A stretch of DNA of 32,997 bases from Lingula anatina (Eukaryota > Brachiopoda > Lingulata > Lingulida > Lingulidae). Of the stretch, positions 1 through 10,141 are shown in pieces. Location of the stretch: contig NW_019775427.1 of assembly GCF_001039355.2 (NCBI RefSeq), forward strand, positions 12,240-45,236, written 5' to 3'. The position numbers and the translations under genes were made by a program. Under the pieces are notes generated by a model. The model was not told the DNA's origin. It ran no database searches and saw nothing but the letters and a program-made list of their open reading frames with translations. Every line of letters starts with the position of its first letter. The first letter of the stretch is position 1.

Positions 1-649
1 AGCAAGAGAAAATTGGCTTAAGAACCCGGGTGAAGACCCTGGGGCTTATATTGAGGCCCATTGGACACGCCCTGTACTGGTATAACTTTGATTTCCATTG
101 GAATTTTAAGTATTTTTGATATTTTTCAGAGACAAATATGCAATAATATGCATCAGAGAGATCAATACTTGATTGCCAGCAGTTAGGCGTCATCATCTTA
201 ATTGCTGTTTGCAATGAATCCATTTTAAAATGGTGATTATCAATGCACTCATTTAACTCTTTTAGATTACAAATGAGTCGGTATTTCCCGCTCTTTTTCA
301 TTCTCAAAAAAATTGGTGAAATAAATTGACCAACTTCCATTGGAGATTCAACTATAATTTTCTTTTGTAATAATCTCTGTATTTCCTTTTCTATTTCTAC
401 GGTTTCAGAGGCATTGAATTTTGCCTCCCTTATTGGCCTTGCCTGCACTGGCATTACACGGAAATCTAGTTCCATGCCTTTAATTATTCTTAATATTTCT
501 TTGTCGGAGGTTATAGATCTCCATTCGTCTATAAAATACCGTAATCTGCCTCCTTCAAAAGTAAGAATATCATAGTTAGCCTTTTTAACGGCATCTAAAA
601 TAAACAGTGAAAATTCACTTTTAAATGTTTCTAGAGTCCTCACCTTCAT
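1..649 (-). CDS. DIRS-like reverse transcriptase, N-terminal 216 residues (runs off window)
   Basis: An open frame starts at ATG 649-647 and runs uninterrupted to the window edge. It begins with the DIRS-typical lead-in GGRLRYFIDEWRSITSD. RT fingers follow (KYRLICNLKELN), then palm motif A with the first catalytic Asp (SSIDLSDAYY), then motif B (RACPMGLNISPRVFTRV). The YxDD motif would come next and is outside the window. The frame stays open upstream of the ATG into the end of the gag-like ORF, so the two overlap in different frames, and a frameshift or reinitiation is plausible. No lesion is seen in the visible part, which suggests a fairly young copy. Confidence 0.85.
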   Translation of the reverse strand, partial: MKVRTLETFKSEFSLFILDAVKKANYDILTFEGGRLRYFIDEWRSITSDKEILRIIKGMELDFRVMPVQARPIREAKFNASETVEIEKEIQRLLQKKIIVESPMEVGQFISPIFLRMKKSGKYRLICNLKELNECIDNHHFKMDSLQTAIKMMTPNCWQSSIDLSDAYYCIFVSEKYQKYLKFQWKSKLYQYRACPMGLNISPRVFTRVLKPIFSC

Positions 650-657
650 AGTGGGTT

Positions 658-1803
658 CTACTCTTTCTTGAACTTCTTTCCCCTTCTCACGCCACTCGGC
701 CCTGGTTTGTTGAACCAGTCCTGGGGGTGTCCCTCTCGGGAATTGTAGCCCTGTCCGTGCCGGGGGTTGTACCCCGGCCTCTTCCAGTTTTTTGGCTGGT
801 ACGGTTGGACCGCGTCCCGGCCCACCTTGTCCATTTCCCGTATATCTTTGACGGATTTTGGCAGGTCGTCACCAAATAGTAAAGAGGTTACGGGTATGTT
901 GGCATCGCAAAACCCGGCGTGATCGCTTTTAAGCACGGGCCGTAGTAATTCCCGCCTTTGTAGCGACACTGACGTGTTCGCATGCCCGAGCAGAAATACG
1001 GCATCTAAACATGCGCGTATGGATTGTTCTGTCGAAGGCTCGGCGGGTTTGCTTAGCAAGTTTTCCGCAACGGATAACATAGCAAAGGTGCTTTTAGTGA
1101 TAGCACTTTGGATGGAAGAAAATCTCAGATCTCTTTTCTTGAGATAGTTCTGTTTACGCATTCTGCGCCAAATTTCTTTGTCAACCCGAGGCACTGTGAC
1201 TTTGTCACAGTTCTGTGGCCTCAAATACAACTCCTTCTTCCTTTTTACTTTTTCTGTCGCCAGTGGCTTAGAAAAAGCTTTATTGGCAATTTCAGCCAAT
1301 TTAGCGCTAATATTCGGCCCAGTATCCTCCTCATCTTCAAATGATGCGCTTACATCTTCTAAGACAGCAGCACTGTCACTTTTTGCCGCCTTTGGTTGTT
1401 TTCCCGCGGCATTGAGGAGGCTCGCAACGTCGTCTTCGTCCTGATGGTCCATAGGACTGTCAATATCGGAGCAGGAGGAGTCGTCTCCTTCCTCTCCTTT
1501 AAAGACCGTCGCAGAGCGTTTGGCGGGTTTGTTTTTGGCTGCCATTGTCGCCCAAACCTCGCCCATTTTCTGTATATTGGAGGCAACAGCCTCCATAGTG
1601 CCCTTAAGGCCATCAATCGCTGAGAAAATGTTTCTCGATTCAGAGGGGGTAATACCCACCCCTGGCCCCAGTAGGGCTTCTTCTTCTTGAGAAGAAAAAT
1701 GAAGGTTTCCATCAAAAAATGAAAAAACCGCGTAGGAAGAATTGTTATGCGTCCGTCTGGAAGTCCAGTTGGTTGCGCACTGAAGTCCGATACGCCTGCG
1801 CTA
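658..1803 (-). CDS. DIRS-like gag / ORF1 protein
   Basis: The open frame runs from just after an in-frame TAG at 1803-1801 to a TAG at 660-658. There is no in-frame ATG before the one at 1596-1594. Codon 1659-1657, which begins the string VGITPSESRN, is GTG. Either the copy is 5'-truncated or altered, or translation uses a spliced leader. The N-terminal third is acidic and Ser-rich, and the middle is basic. Conserved DIRS ORF1 blocks occur near the C-terminus: LLGHANTSVSLQRRELLRP and VTSLLFGDDLPKSVKDIRE. The tail is rich in Gly, Arg, Pro and Lys, suggesting nucleic-acid binding. Function as a structural particle protein is inferred from the family. Confidence 0.75.
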
Positions 1804-1877
1804 TCTCATGTGGTTCCGTAATGAACTTGACAGTGATGAAGTAGAATGATACTGGACCTGCCATTTCTGAACAGAAA

Positions 1878-2217
1878 AGGGCGGTGGGCCATGTGGATGT
1901 GCATTTAGTGGAGCCGATCTTAAGTCCGAGTTGTTGGCAATGTCAAACCTAGCGTAAAATTCATTCAGCTTGTCGTTGTCACTAAGTACGTGTTTTGGAT
2001 CTTTGTATTTAGTGAGTGATGACATGTTTGACCATAGCTGTCTTACGTTCTTGGTCTCAAACTTTTCTTCGAATTTCTTTTTAAAGTCTCTCTTGGCGTT
2101 CTTGATGGCCCATCGCAGGGTTGCTTTTAACTTCCGATAGTTTTCGGGGTGTTGTTCTTTGTTACGGTAAGCTTCATCTTTTTCCTTAACGAGCTTTCGG
2201 ATCTTGTTGTTAAGCAC
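1878..2217 (-). pseudogene. LINE (non-LTR retrotransposon) fragment between endonuclease and RT
   Basis: The open frame runs from just after a TAA at 2220-2218. It has the linker that precedes the RT in jockey/CR1/Rex-type LINEs: NNKIRKLVKEKDEAYRN, then WAIKNAKRDFKKKFEEK and LNEFYARFD. It ends its resemblance near PPFSVQ at about 1878, where the DIRS-like element begins. The frame continues to 1801 as unrelated sequence. Neither the endonuclease nor any RT motif remains, so it is a dead internal fragment truncated at both ends. Confidence 0.65.
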
Positions 2218-2680
2218 TTAAAAACCGTACGCCAAAATATGTAATTAGTCATGATTGTAACGGTTAAATAAATTGACTGAAACGAAATAAAGCTTGTTTT
2301 CTCCTTATAGAAGCTTGATTTTTCGTCCCTTCTGAACAGCATATCACCTTAGAATAATGGACCCTTAGTCAAGTGATAGTGCTAAAGATCCTTTGAGGAA
2401 GGATCAGAGGCGTCATGTTTCATATATATATTTAAAGAATACAACGAATCTACAAAATCTACAAAAGATCCTAGTCATATGAATGGATTATATTTTATCA
2501 TCTAACAAATAGTTTTCATGTTATTGAGACCTGTTCCACCCATTTGAGAAACAATAACTCAGAAAATGAGGTCCAGGTTTTATGTAATGTCATTATCTCA
2601 TTTAACATATGTCACCAGGATATTTTTAATTACATTTACATCACATTACTTGGCGTCATGGACAATATTTATCATATGAA
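2218..2680. other. AT-rich non-coding stretch
   Basis: I see no convincing gene. The minus-strand CARD-NB-ARC-TPR gene would place its 3' UTR here. No canonical AATAAA is visible on the minus strand between 2681 and 2340. Confidence 0.5.
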
Positions 2681-3405
2681 TCACAGCCCATTCGGCTTAG
2701 TTTTAGAAACAACCAGTTTTTCTTTCAGAGTCGCAATCGTCTTCCTTCCCAAATGCCATACTCTCTGCAACGTACCCGGAGTTTTCTTCTCTGCAACGTG
2801 ACCGACCCCCTGTAGGATCTCAAACAATTCGTTTTTAAGACGCAATGTCTGTTCATCATCTGCCAGAACTCTGCGACTCAAATCGAGAGTACGTCGATAC
2901 ATCGTTATAGCACCGTCAGTGTCCTTTGTGGCTTTCATAGCGTCGGCAATGTTTTCCATAACAACCACAGTGTTATGAGTTTCATTCATACCTGCTTGTT
3001 CATAGATGAGGAGTACCTTACGATATGTACTGAGATACTCCGAGAAATGACCTTGGAGATGTAATGCTAAGCCCAAAGCATGCGTTGCGACGGCAGTTAA
3101 GGCTGGTATTCACCCAATGTTTTCTTTCTAATTTCAACAGCTTTTCTTAAAACATAAACAGCTGACTCAATATAATCAGTTTTTATTCCGTCACTGCCCA
3201 CGTTTTGCACTGTCCTGGCTGCATTCAACATTCCCAATCCTACCTTGTAAAGTGTATTTCACTTTCACCCAACACCTCCTAATAGATACGCAGTGCTCTC
3301 TGTTGTGTACTGAGAGTTTCAGCATGCTTTCCCTGTGCTGACATGGCTCGGGCTAACTCATGGATCGCGTCTGCTGTAGATTCGTGGTGCTCCCCATAGA
3401 TCTTC
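2681..3405 (-). pseudogene. Decayed 3' TPR region of the CARD-NB-ARC-TPR gene
   Basis: Translation in shifting frames continues the TPR array of the large exon. One frame gives a unit with LLYEKIYGEHHEST and IHELARAMSAQGKHAETL, ended by an in-frame TAG after QQRALRIY. After a frame change the next unit is readable (GLGMLNAARTVQNVG, then YVLRKAVEIRKKTLGEYQP). After another change the final TPRs run open from 3076 to a stop at 2681 (GLALHLQGHFSEYL, YRKVLLIYEQAGMNETHNT, ending KTKPNGL). So one nonsense codon and at least two frame changes lie downstream of the intact ORF. Undetected introns cannot fully explain a TAG inside a conserved TPR helix. Assembly error remains possible. Confidence 0.7.
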
Positions 3406-4095
3406 TCATACAGCAAGCATGTCTTGGCCTAGAGTGTAGTTCCGTGGCTGTGCTGACAATAACTGTATCTCTATACGAAGTGCTCTCTGGTATGTACTGA
3501 GAGCTTCAGCATGCTTTCCCTGAGCTGAAAAGGCACAAGCTAACTCATGAATTGTGTCCACTGTAGATTCGTGGCATTCACCGTGAATTTTCTCACTGAT
3601 AGCCAGTGACTTTTTGAAGGTTTTTTCTGCACCATCTGCGTCACCATTTACTAGCATTTCCTGGCCAATGCAATGTAGATCACTTGCAATACTAGGACAC
3701 TCAACTGCCACTTCTCTTAAATGAATTGCTCTCTTGTGCCAGTAACCAGTAAGGTGTTTCATGTTTATCCTCTGATCAACGACAGCTAGGGACGATTCTT
3801 GGGTCGTGGTCACTTTAAATAATTCGTTCTTTTGTATACTTTTATCTGTGAGAGACACTGCGCTTCTAAAAAAAGTCTCGGCACCATCAACGTCACCCAT
3901 AATCTGTATTTCATTGCCTATGCAGTGTAGTGTATTAGCTACACTGGCAGTATCGACCAACACCTCTTCCTTTATACACAATGCTCTCCTATTGAGGGCG
4001 TCAGCACGGTTTTCTTGTGCTGACATGGCACGGACTGACTCATGGTTCGTGCCTGCTGTAGATTTATGGTGCTCACCATAGATTTTCTCCCTCAT
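3290..4095 (-). repeat. Three DNA-level repeats inside the TPR array
   Basis: Copies of a roughly 120-bp segment lie at about 3290-3415, 3476-3600 and 3975-4095. Each contains the coding sequence for a helix pair around EKIYGEHH or EKIHGECH, then ST and the SAQ motif. The nucleotide similarity, for example gtagattcgtgg in two copies, points to fairly recent duplication of TPR units. Confidence 0.7.
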
Positions 4096-5855
4096 GACAA
4101 TTGCTCTTTGGAAGGCACCATCTGCATCATCGATTGTCGGCATTTCGTGGCCTTTTTTGGGTAGCGAAGTGGCCGTACTTGCACTCTCACCAACCCCGAC
4201 AGGCCTTCTTTCAAGCTTAGGATCACTCTCTTCTATCCTTACTGGCATGCCCATCACGTTCTCACGTAGCGCTGCTTTTATGATGGTGATGAAAGATTGG
4301 TCATTCTGTTGCACATTCTGATCATTTATATATGTTGATATTTTTAAACATTGCTCAGTCCACTTAAGTGATTCATGATAACTGCCATTTTCAAAGCATT
4401 CCAGTCCTAGGTGATAGCAGCAGCGGTGGTAATCCCTATAGTGGTGTGTTGTTCTTAGCTTTTCAAAAATATCCACTGCTGATTGCAAACTACATCTACA
4501 ATCCTTTTCAATTTTAAAAAAACCGTATATTAGTCCTATAGTCATGAAGAGATGTGCAAGTTCTAAATCATCGGCATGTTTTGCTTGCATCTGTAATTTC
4601 AATAGAATTTTATAGCAGCTCAATGCATGATCAAATCTACATGATTTGAAGAGGCACATTGCAAGTTTTTTCATTGTTTTATATATCCTTTTTTGCGATT
4701 TACTTGAAAGCTCAGCAAGAATGTGAATGCATTGAACGAAATTTTCTCTGTCCCTTTCAAAAAGTAAACACATTTCATTCATTTCCACGCCTTCAATCTT
4801 TGATATGTTAGGTTCCATAAACCTTATAAAATTTAGTCTATATTCATCCGCATATTCTCTATGTATTTCATGCTTTGCAAAAGATTGGATTATACTGTGC
4901 ATACTGTATGTTTCGTTTCTGGCGTCGTAATGAAGGAATGAGGTTTTACACAGCTTTTGAAGAATACCCGTGTACGGCGTACTAGCTACATGTATGTTCT
5001 TTTTTAAGAGCTCAGTGGCTTGAGCAAAGGTGAAAGTAGATGGAAAAAAGGACAGAAGCTGCAACGCTTTCTGTTCATTGTGCTCCAACCGTCTAAAACT
5101 TAGGTTTATACAACGGTGGGTATTAAACTCATCAGTCTTTAAAGTAAATGGACTCTTGGCAAGCTCAGTCAGAAGTTCTTCAGCTGAGTATCGCTGCGAC
5201 AGTAACACTCCCACAGTATGGAGTAACAGCGCCATAAATCCACATTTTGCGGCAAGTGTTTCCCCGTCCACGGATTCCAGATGATCTGTATATGAATGCA
5301 ACAAATCCACCGACGCCTTCTTTGCTAGAGATTCAAGTGGATGCTCAGTAACGGCTATGTTGGGGAGAACGATGGCATCACGTGACGTGCACAGGACAAA
5401 CACATTTCTGCAGTTTGAGTTCAGTTTTGTTAACAGGGCAAGGAAAGTCTGCCGGCCCTCACCATTAAGTGCACTTTCACAGTTGTCAAAAATGACTAGA
5501 ATTTTTTTTTCTTTTTTTGAAACTTCACGCAAAATCTTTTCTATGACATCCCTGGTGGTCATACCTTTGCTTTCTTCATATGTCCAAAGGCTAAGCGCAA
5601 ATAACACTGCTCTGAGTACATCTCTCCCCGTGTGAATATTTTTCATGTCCGCCATAACTGTGCGAATGCCCCATGTTGAGACGAATGCGTTACCAATAAC
5701 AGTTGCTAAGGCAGTCTTCCCTTGCCCTCCAAAAGCTTTAATATTGACTAATCGATGACCCCCAAGTAACAGCTGTGTCACTTTCTGCACGTCGCCTGCA
5801 CGTCCTTCAAAGCATTTGGGGTTCTCGGGAAGTGTGCATGTTTTCATCACGGAAT
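3406..5855 (-). CDS. NB-ARC-TPR exon of a CARD-NB-ARC-TPR STAND protein
   Basis: A large exon encodes about 815 residues. The frame stays open to 5928, but the TTTTAG acceptor ending at 5856 marks the exon start, and the first codon is split in phase 1. NB-ARC features in order are: the P-loop FGGQGKTAL, with its Lys at 5718-5716; Walker B ILVIFDN; the sensor-like LCTSRD; a GLPL-like CGFMALLL; and YSMHSIIQSF at the MHD position, with Ser for Asp. The C-terminal half is a TPR array of kinesin-light-chain type with repeated strings such as GDVDGAETFF and GDADGAEKTF. STAND ATPases oligomerise on nucleotide exchange to build signalling platforms, so this is probably cytosolic. The ORF ends with a tail (GQDMLAV) that looks like a frameshifted TPR start, so the natural C-terminus is probably lost. 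Upstream exon: CARD at 15218-14896. Confidence 0.85.
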
Positions 5856-5929
5856 CTAAAAGAAATGGAACTTTAATGTCCGAAAAAAGTATCTTATACA
5901 TTTGCACAAGGAAGATAAACACGAACACA

Positions 5930-6360
5930 ATAATGTAATTAATTAGCTACTGGAGTACAAATTGTGGAGTGACAAGAACACCGCACTCAGTTCAAAGGAC
6001 CGATGATGTCATGGACCCTTACAAAATACAGTGAAAGAAGAAAAGCTGTAGAGATGAGATGCATATGAAGACTACTCGGAATATCATGGAAAGATCATCT
6101 CACAAATGAGGAAGTAAGGGACAGGATAATATAAACCGATGTCCACTATAAAGCAGACTGAAGTGGTACCGATACATCACATGATCAACACGACTTACCA
6201 AAGCAATTTGGTAAGCTCAATACAAGGTGGAAAAGAACGAGGCAGAGTGAAAAAAAAAAAATGGAAAATGTTTTCACAGATAAGACCGGGTTGAATCTGA
6301 GCAGCATCCAAAAAAAGCAGAGAAACTGGTTTCAAAATCCTTAGGCGGCGCCCCCACAGT
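5930..6360. other. Intronic sequence without recognised features
   Basis: No gene or repeat family is recognised here. Short runs of A are present near 6250. Minus-strand ORFs overlapping the next repeat are composed only of low-complexity Pro/Tyr/Ile strings. Confidence 0.5.
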
Positions 6361-6530
6361 CGAACGGAGTAAGGGGTTGAAAAGGATAGCATAGGATAGG
6401 GTACAGTACTAGTAGGGCAGGGTAGGATAGGGCAGGGCCGGGAAGGGAAGGGTAGGATAGGATAATATAGAATAGAATAGGGAAGGATGGGAAGGGATGG
6501 GATAAGATAGGGATGGCATAAAATTGGAAA
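6361..6530. repeat. Degenerate GGATAG/GGGAAGG simple-repeat block
   Basis: Repeated purine-rich words (ggatag, gggaagg, gggatgg) fill the block. They translate on the minus strand into meaningless low-complexity peptides. Confidence 0.85.
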
Positions 6531-6964
6531 CAAGCCTGGTAAAGCAAGTAGTTAAACATAAGTATAATGATACGTTAGTTTTTTTTCTTCATCTGCTTAT
6601 ATAATGCATAAAATGCCCTCGTTATATTATGAGAAAATGCTGTCTATAGTACAATATATATGGGGGATTTGGCAATTCATGCTGATGACGTATCAGCGGG
6701 GTAATGTGATTTACAAACTGCGTTTTCAAAGCAGACACCTCTCACCTGAACAGAAATTAAAAATGCTTTATAGCATTTTGTATTAGAGTATTTTAAAAAA
6801 GCTGACACTATTAAAATTAGCATAGCATCTATTTTGCATTTGTATAAGCTTGGGGAAACAAACTGAAGGATCAGCGACTGTCCTAGGAGAATCAATGATT
6901 CGCGTTCGGATACTGTCCTGCGTGAATCAGAGATTGTACTGAATCGCAATACGCAATATCCCCC

Positions 6965-6966
<2 letters not shown>

Positions 6967-7010
<44 letters not shown>
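6967..7010. repeat. (TA)22 microsatellite
   Basis: A perfect TA run directly abuts the (GA)n tract that caps the DNA transposon. Confidence 0.95.

Positions 7011-7052
<42 letters not shown>
7011..7052. repeat. (GA)21 microsatellite at the transposon's left tip
   Basis: A perfect GA run. Its complement (TC)n is at the mirror position of the right inverted repeat (13507-13544), so it seems to belong to the element's terminus. Confidence 0.9.
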
Positions 7053-7055
<3 letters not shown>

Positions 7056-8235
7056 CACATTTAATAAGGAATATTTGTCCATATTTTAAACAGTTTGTTC
7101 CTACTTTGCTCTCTGATAATGGAAATAGGGATTAATAACTTTTTAATAACTTTGAATAATCTTTTTGATATATAACACATGTCCATTCATTGTATTGACC
7201 AGTGAAGCAAACAAAAATATATCGCCTATGATAACCACGAAAAGCGATATTTTGGATCTCCTTATTATTATTTTTTTAATAACCATCTGTAAAAGAGTAA
7301 CAGACCCTCAAGTCAGTGTCTTGTTACAGCAACGATTGCTGTTACGCCTGACCTCTACTGACTGTTACCAGGGCTCTCAACGGCAAGGCATTCATTGGGA
7401 TATTTTTTAGAGTTTTATCTGGAATAAAATCCCAGAAATTGGTCAAAACATGTCCAATTTTGTTCAGTTTTGTTGTAGGACATGATTCGACGAGTAATGA
7501 CCTTCCCACATATTGTCTATGTGGTTCAAATATGGCGATTTTAATGACCAAGGTACCTGTTCATTCCCTTTCTTCTGTAAGTTATCTGCTCTTAAAAGTG
7601 TTCTGTGTGAACTGGCAATTTCATCGTGCAACCTAAAATCGTTACTAAGGTGCCCCCTATCAAATAATAGTCAAGTGGTTCCCAGATCTTTACTTTTTGT
7701 AATCTGGTTCTGGTTCACATTGAATGGGATGGGTCACCTAGAAGCCCATATCTCGTGAACCCAATGTCACAGAAACATGTTTTGAGTATCAATTTCTACT
7801 AAGTTAGGCATTGTCAATCTATTGCAACTATTGCCAAGGTCACCTAAGGTCAAGGTCATGAACTTATTACAAGGTCAAGGCATTTTTGAAGCGAAAAAAG
7901 CCACTATGTCTATACTTAGGTTACTCAGTATCACAGAAACATGTTAAGAAATCAATTACTACTAAATAAAGCATTGTCAATCATTTCCAAATATCAACAA
8001 GGTCATCACAGGTCAATGTTATGACTCAATTACAAGATCATCGTAATTTTCAGGCGAATAATGTATATACCCCAGTATCTTAGTAACCCATTATCACAGA
8101 AACAAGGTTAAGGTATCAAACCCCACTAAACGAAACATGGCCAATCGTTTGCAACTATTGTTATGGTCACCGGGAGTCACGATATTGAGCTTTCTACAAG
8201 GTAGACATGAAATGTTACCAGAAATCAGTTATATC
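7053..8235 (+). repeat. Left inverted repeat of the DNA transposon
   Basis: The outer half matches the complement of 13100-13506. The inner half is a tandem array with a period of about 164 bp; unit landmarks tcacagaaaca fall near 7767, 7931 and 8094. Units contain runs of AAGGTCA. Confidence 0.75.
7765..8235 (+). repeat. Three tandem units of about 164 bp within the left arm
   Basis: Each unit has a tcacagaaaca(t/a)g box, a (g)cattgtcaat-like box (degenerate in unit 3), a run of aaggtca words and a ttacaaggtca-like box. Units have diverged by substitutions and small indels. Similar units occur inverted in the right arm at 12560-12810. Confidence 0.75.
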
Positions 8236-8482
8236 ATGATTAAGATGCAACACAGGAATTTGTAAATGATATTTATTTCAGGAAAAATATCAACACAATG
8301 GTTGACATAATAAAGGATATTCATTAAAGAAAATTATATAAAATCTATCCTCATACTAGGCAAAGACAACTTGCAATACAAATTACTAATTATTGCTGTA
8401 GACAGGTCATGCATTAGAGGTGTGTAAAAGACTGAAATACCATAAATCCTTCCTAGAGTGCTACACCGCTGCCGGAAATGAA
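8236..8482. other. Spacer between left arm and the transposon gene's stop
   Basis: AT-rich sequence without other features. It would be the 3' UTR of the minus-strand gene. Confidence 0.5.
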
Positions 8483-9433
8483 TTACGTACTGGGTACACA
8501 CACCTTACCATGTTTGTATGTGTTGGATATGAGTTGGACATTTTCTTCATCACCATTGTCAACATCTTCACTTTCACCACCATTGTGACATGTGATCCCT
8601 TTATATTGGCCACAGGCAAGAGTACAAACTAGACCATTTTTCCGGCAAGTGCAATACCTACTGTTACAGTTTCCAGCACAGTTACACCTTATCACCTTAA
8701 GCAGACTTTGGGGAGCAGCCGCTTGCTCCATTCTCAGTTGAATGTGCCATTGAGTTGACATCTTCCAACCCCATTCCTGAGGGGTAAGATCTCTCCCACA
8801 CCAAGCTTGCACCTGGTGGTAAGTTCTCATGGAATGAAACTTAGCTGCATCAGAAGTAGGGGGCAAATTCTCTGGGGGGACATAACCTGATGAGACAGCA
8901 ACCTTCTGTAGAAACTTATGAACACGTGCAGAAGTTAGACTGCCATAATTTGGACATCCAAAATCAAACAGCATGGCTTGCACCCCAGCTTTTAAAACAT
9001 CATCCAAGTTTGAATTTCCATCCATGAAGACCTCCGATACATCTTTGAAACATTCAAACTTGTAAACTAAAAGCCTCTTGCCGATGCTGTGAGGTCTAGA
9101 AATAGTGTCACAGCCAGTAAAAGCATGAAGAAACAAAAGAGACTGTGTAAGGGTTGGATGAAGTGCTCTTTTCAGAGAAGAAATGCACACAGTTTGCTTG
9201 GACATTTTCATGTATAGATTATGGGGTGAATCGCCTACATGATGGATAAGAAGTTGAAAGGCATCTGTGTCCTCGGCGACCACAACAATTGGACTGTTTG
9301 CTACAGAGACACATGCTCTCTTGCAGATCAAGTAGTCTGCATCCCCATCAGCATGCTCAACACGCATTCCAACTTTTACTAACTGATCCCCAAGAAGTGA
9401 AATAAAACTCTGCTTATTCATTGCATTTGCCAA
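8483..9433 (-). CDS. Intact C-terminal frame segment of the transposon nuclease (XPG-I like plus CXC)
   Basis: This is the longest intact piece of the broken gene, 316 codons. It opens at NAMNKQSFISLLGDQL and carries HADGDADYLICKRA, VVVAEDTDAFQLL and LHAFTGCDTIS, the internal and helix-proximal acidic clusters of the XPG/FEN fold. After GRDLTPQEWGWKM comes a tesmin/TSO1-like CXC module, CNCAGNCNSRYCTCRKNGL then CTLACGQYKGITCHN. The Tyr in GQYKG stands where I expect Cys, so one zinc ligand may be lost. The tail is acidic. The next upstream segment (9433-10130) is in another frame, so this segment is not expected to be translated alone. Confidence 0.75.
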   Translation of the reverse strand: MANAMNKQSFISLLGDQLVKVGMRVEHADGDADYLICKRACVSVANSPIVVVAEDTDAFQLLIHHVGDSPHNLYMKMSKQTVCISSLKRALHPTLTQSLLFLHAFTGCDTISRPHSIGKRLLVYKFECFKDVSEVFMDGNSNLDDVLKAGVQAMLFDFGCPNYGSLTSARVHKFLQKVAVSSGYVPPENLPPTSDAAKFHSMRTYHQVQAWCGRDLTPQEWGWKMSTQWHIQLRMEQAAAPQSLLKVIRCNCAGNCNSRYCTCRKNGLVCTLACGQYKGITCHNGGESEDVDNGDEENVQLISNTYKHGKVCVPST

Positions 9434-10115
9434 AATGATCTTTTCTGCATAGTGAGCTTCATACTTGAAGAAACAAATACTTTCACACCAATATCAGACC
9501 CTGCACTGCGACTGTGTGCCTCGTCATTGGTGCTTGGACCCAGGTATCCGTCAAATAATATCCCTATAGGGGAGCCATAGCTACCACGCAAATACTGCAC
9601 ATACATGTTACAGATTTCACCATAGTTTACATTCTTGGGCCATGGGAATTTGTGTAATAAATTTCCCCCATCAACAACAAATTGAATACCATTGAGACAA
9701 CTAGGCCCAGCAATACTTTGGGGTGCCATCTTGAGGAGACTGTGCATAAGTTCTGCTTTGTCTCCTGTTCTCATGTGTAAATTGTGATCAAACAAAGCAG
9801 GAGGATAAGAAAACAACTCAAACTGCAAAAGTTCCACCAAAGGGACTTCACCTTTACCCATTATAAGCAAACGTTGGTAGAGACATTGTGGATTCATGTG
9901 AATTCTCTCGCCAGAAGGAAGCTTGACATCAGTAACAGATGCAAGAGTTTTGACTTGATCGCTGTGGGAAAATTTGTACTCTGCAACTGTTTTATCAGTC
10001 ATAAATGATAAAACTCTATCTCCAACTGATTTTGCATCATAAGCATTCACTGAATCATCCCCTACCATTCCACTTGACAGAATAACCAATTTTTCTGAAG
10101 ATGTACTGAAAGGTA

Positions 10116-10141
10116 CAGCCATGAGAACCAGCCATGAGAAC
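10116..10141. repeat. 13-bp tandem duplication, frame-breaking
   Basis: cagccatgagaac occurs twice in direct succession. The coding strand reads VLMA before it in one frame and VLMAVPFST after it in the next, which shows directly that the duplication shifted the frame of the nuclease gene. Confidence 0.9.

Larger units (their letters stand above)
1..1877 (-). mobile_element. DIRS-like tyrosine-recombinase retrotransposon, 5' part
   Basis: A gag-like ORF is followed by a reverse transcriptase in an overlapping frame, both on the minus strand. The order and the sequence blocks fit DIRS/Ngaro-type elements rather than LTR or LINE elements. The RNase H, methyltransferase and tyrosine recombinase expected downstream would lie beyond the left edge, so the class rests on gag and RT only. 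The right boundary near 1877 is inferred from where the neighbouring LINE reading frame stops looking like a LINE. No terminal repeat could be defined. Confidence 0.75.

Noticed and set aside
5856-5928. N-terminal extension of the NB-ARC frame (hydrophobic, could pass for a signal anchor)
   Set aside because: A pyrimidine-rich tract and AG acceptor lie at its end, and the phase matches the CARD exon donor, so this is intron sequence translated by chance.
6195-6559. Minus-strand frames rich in Pro, Tyr and Ile
   Set aside because: They are translations of the GGATAG-type simple repeat.
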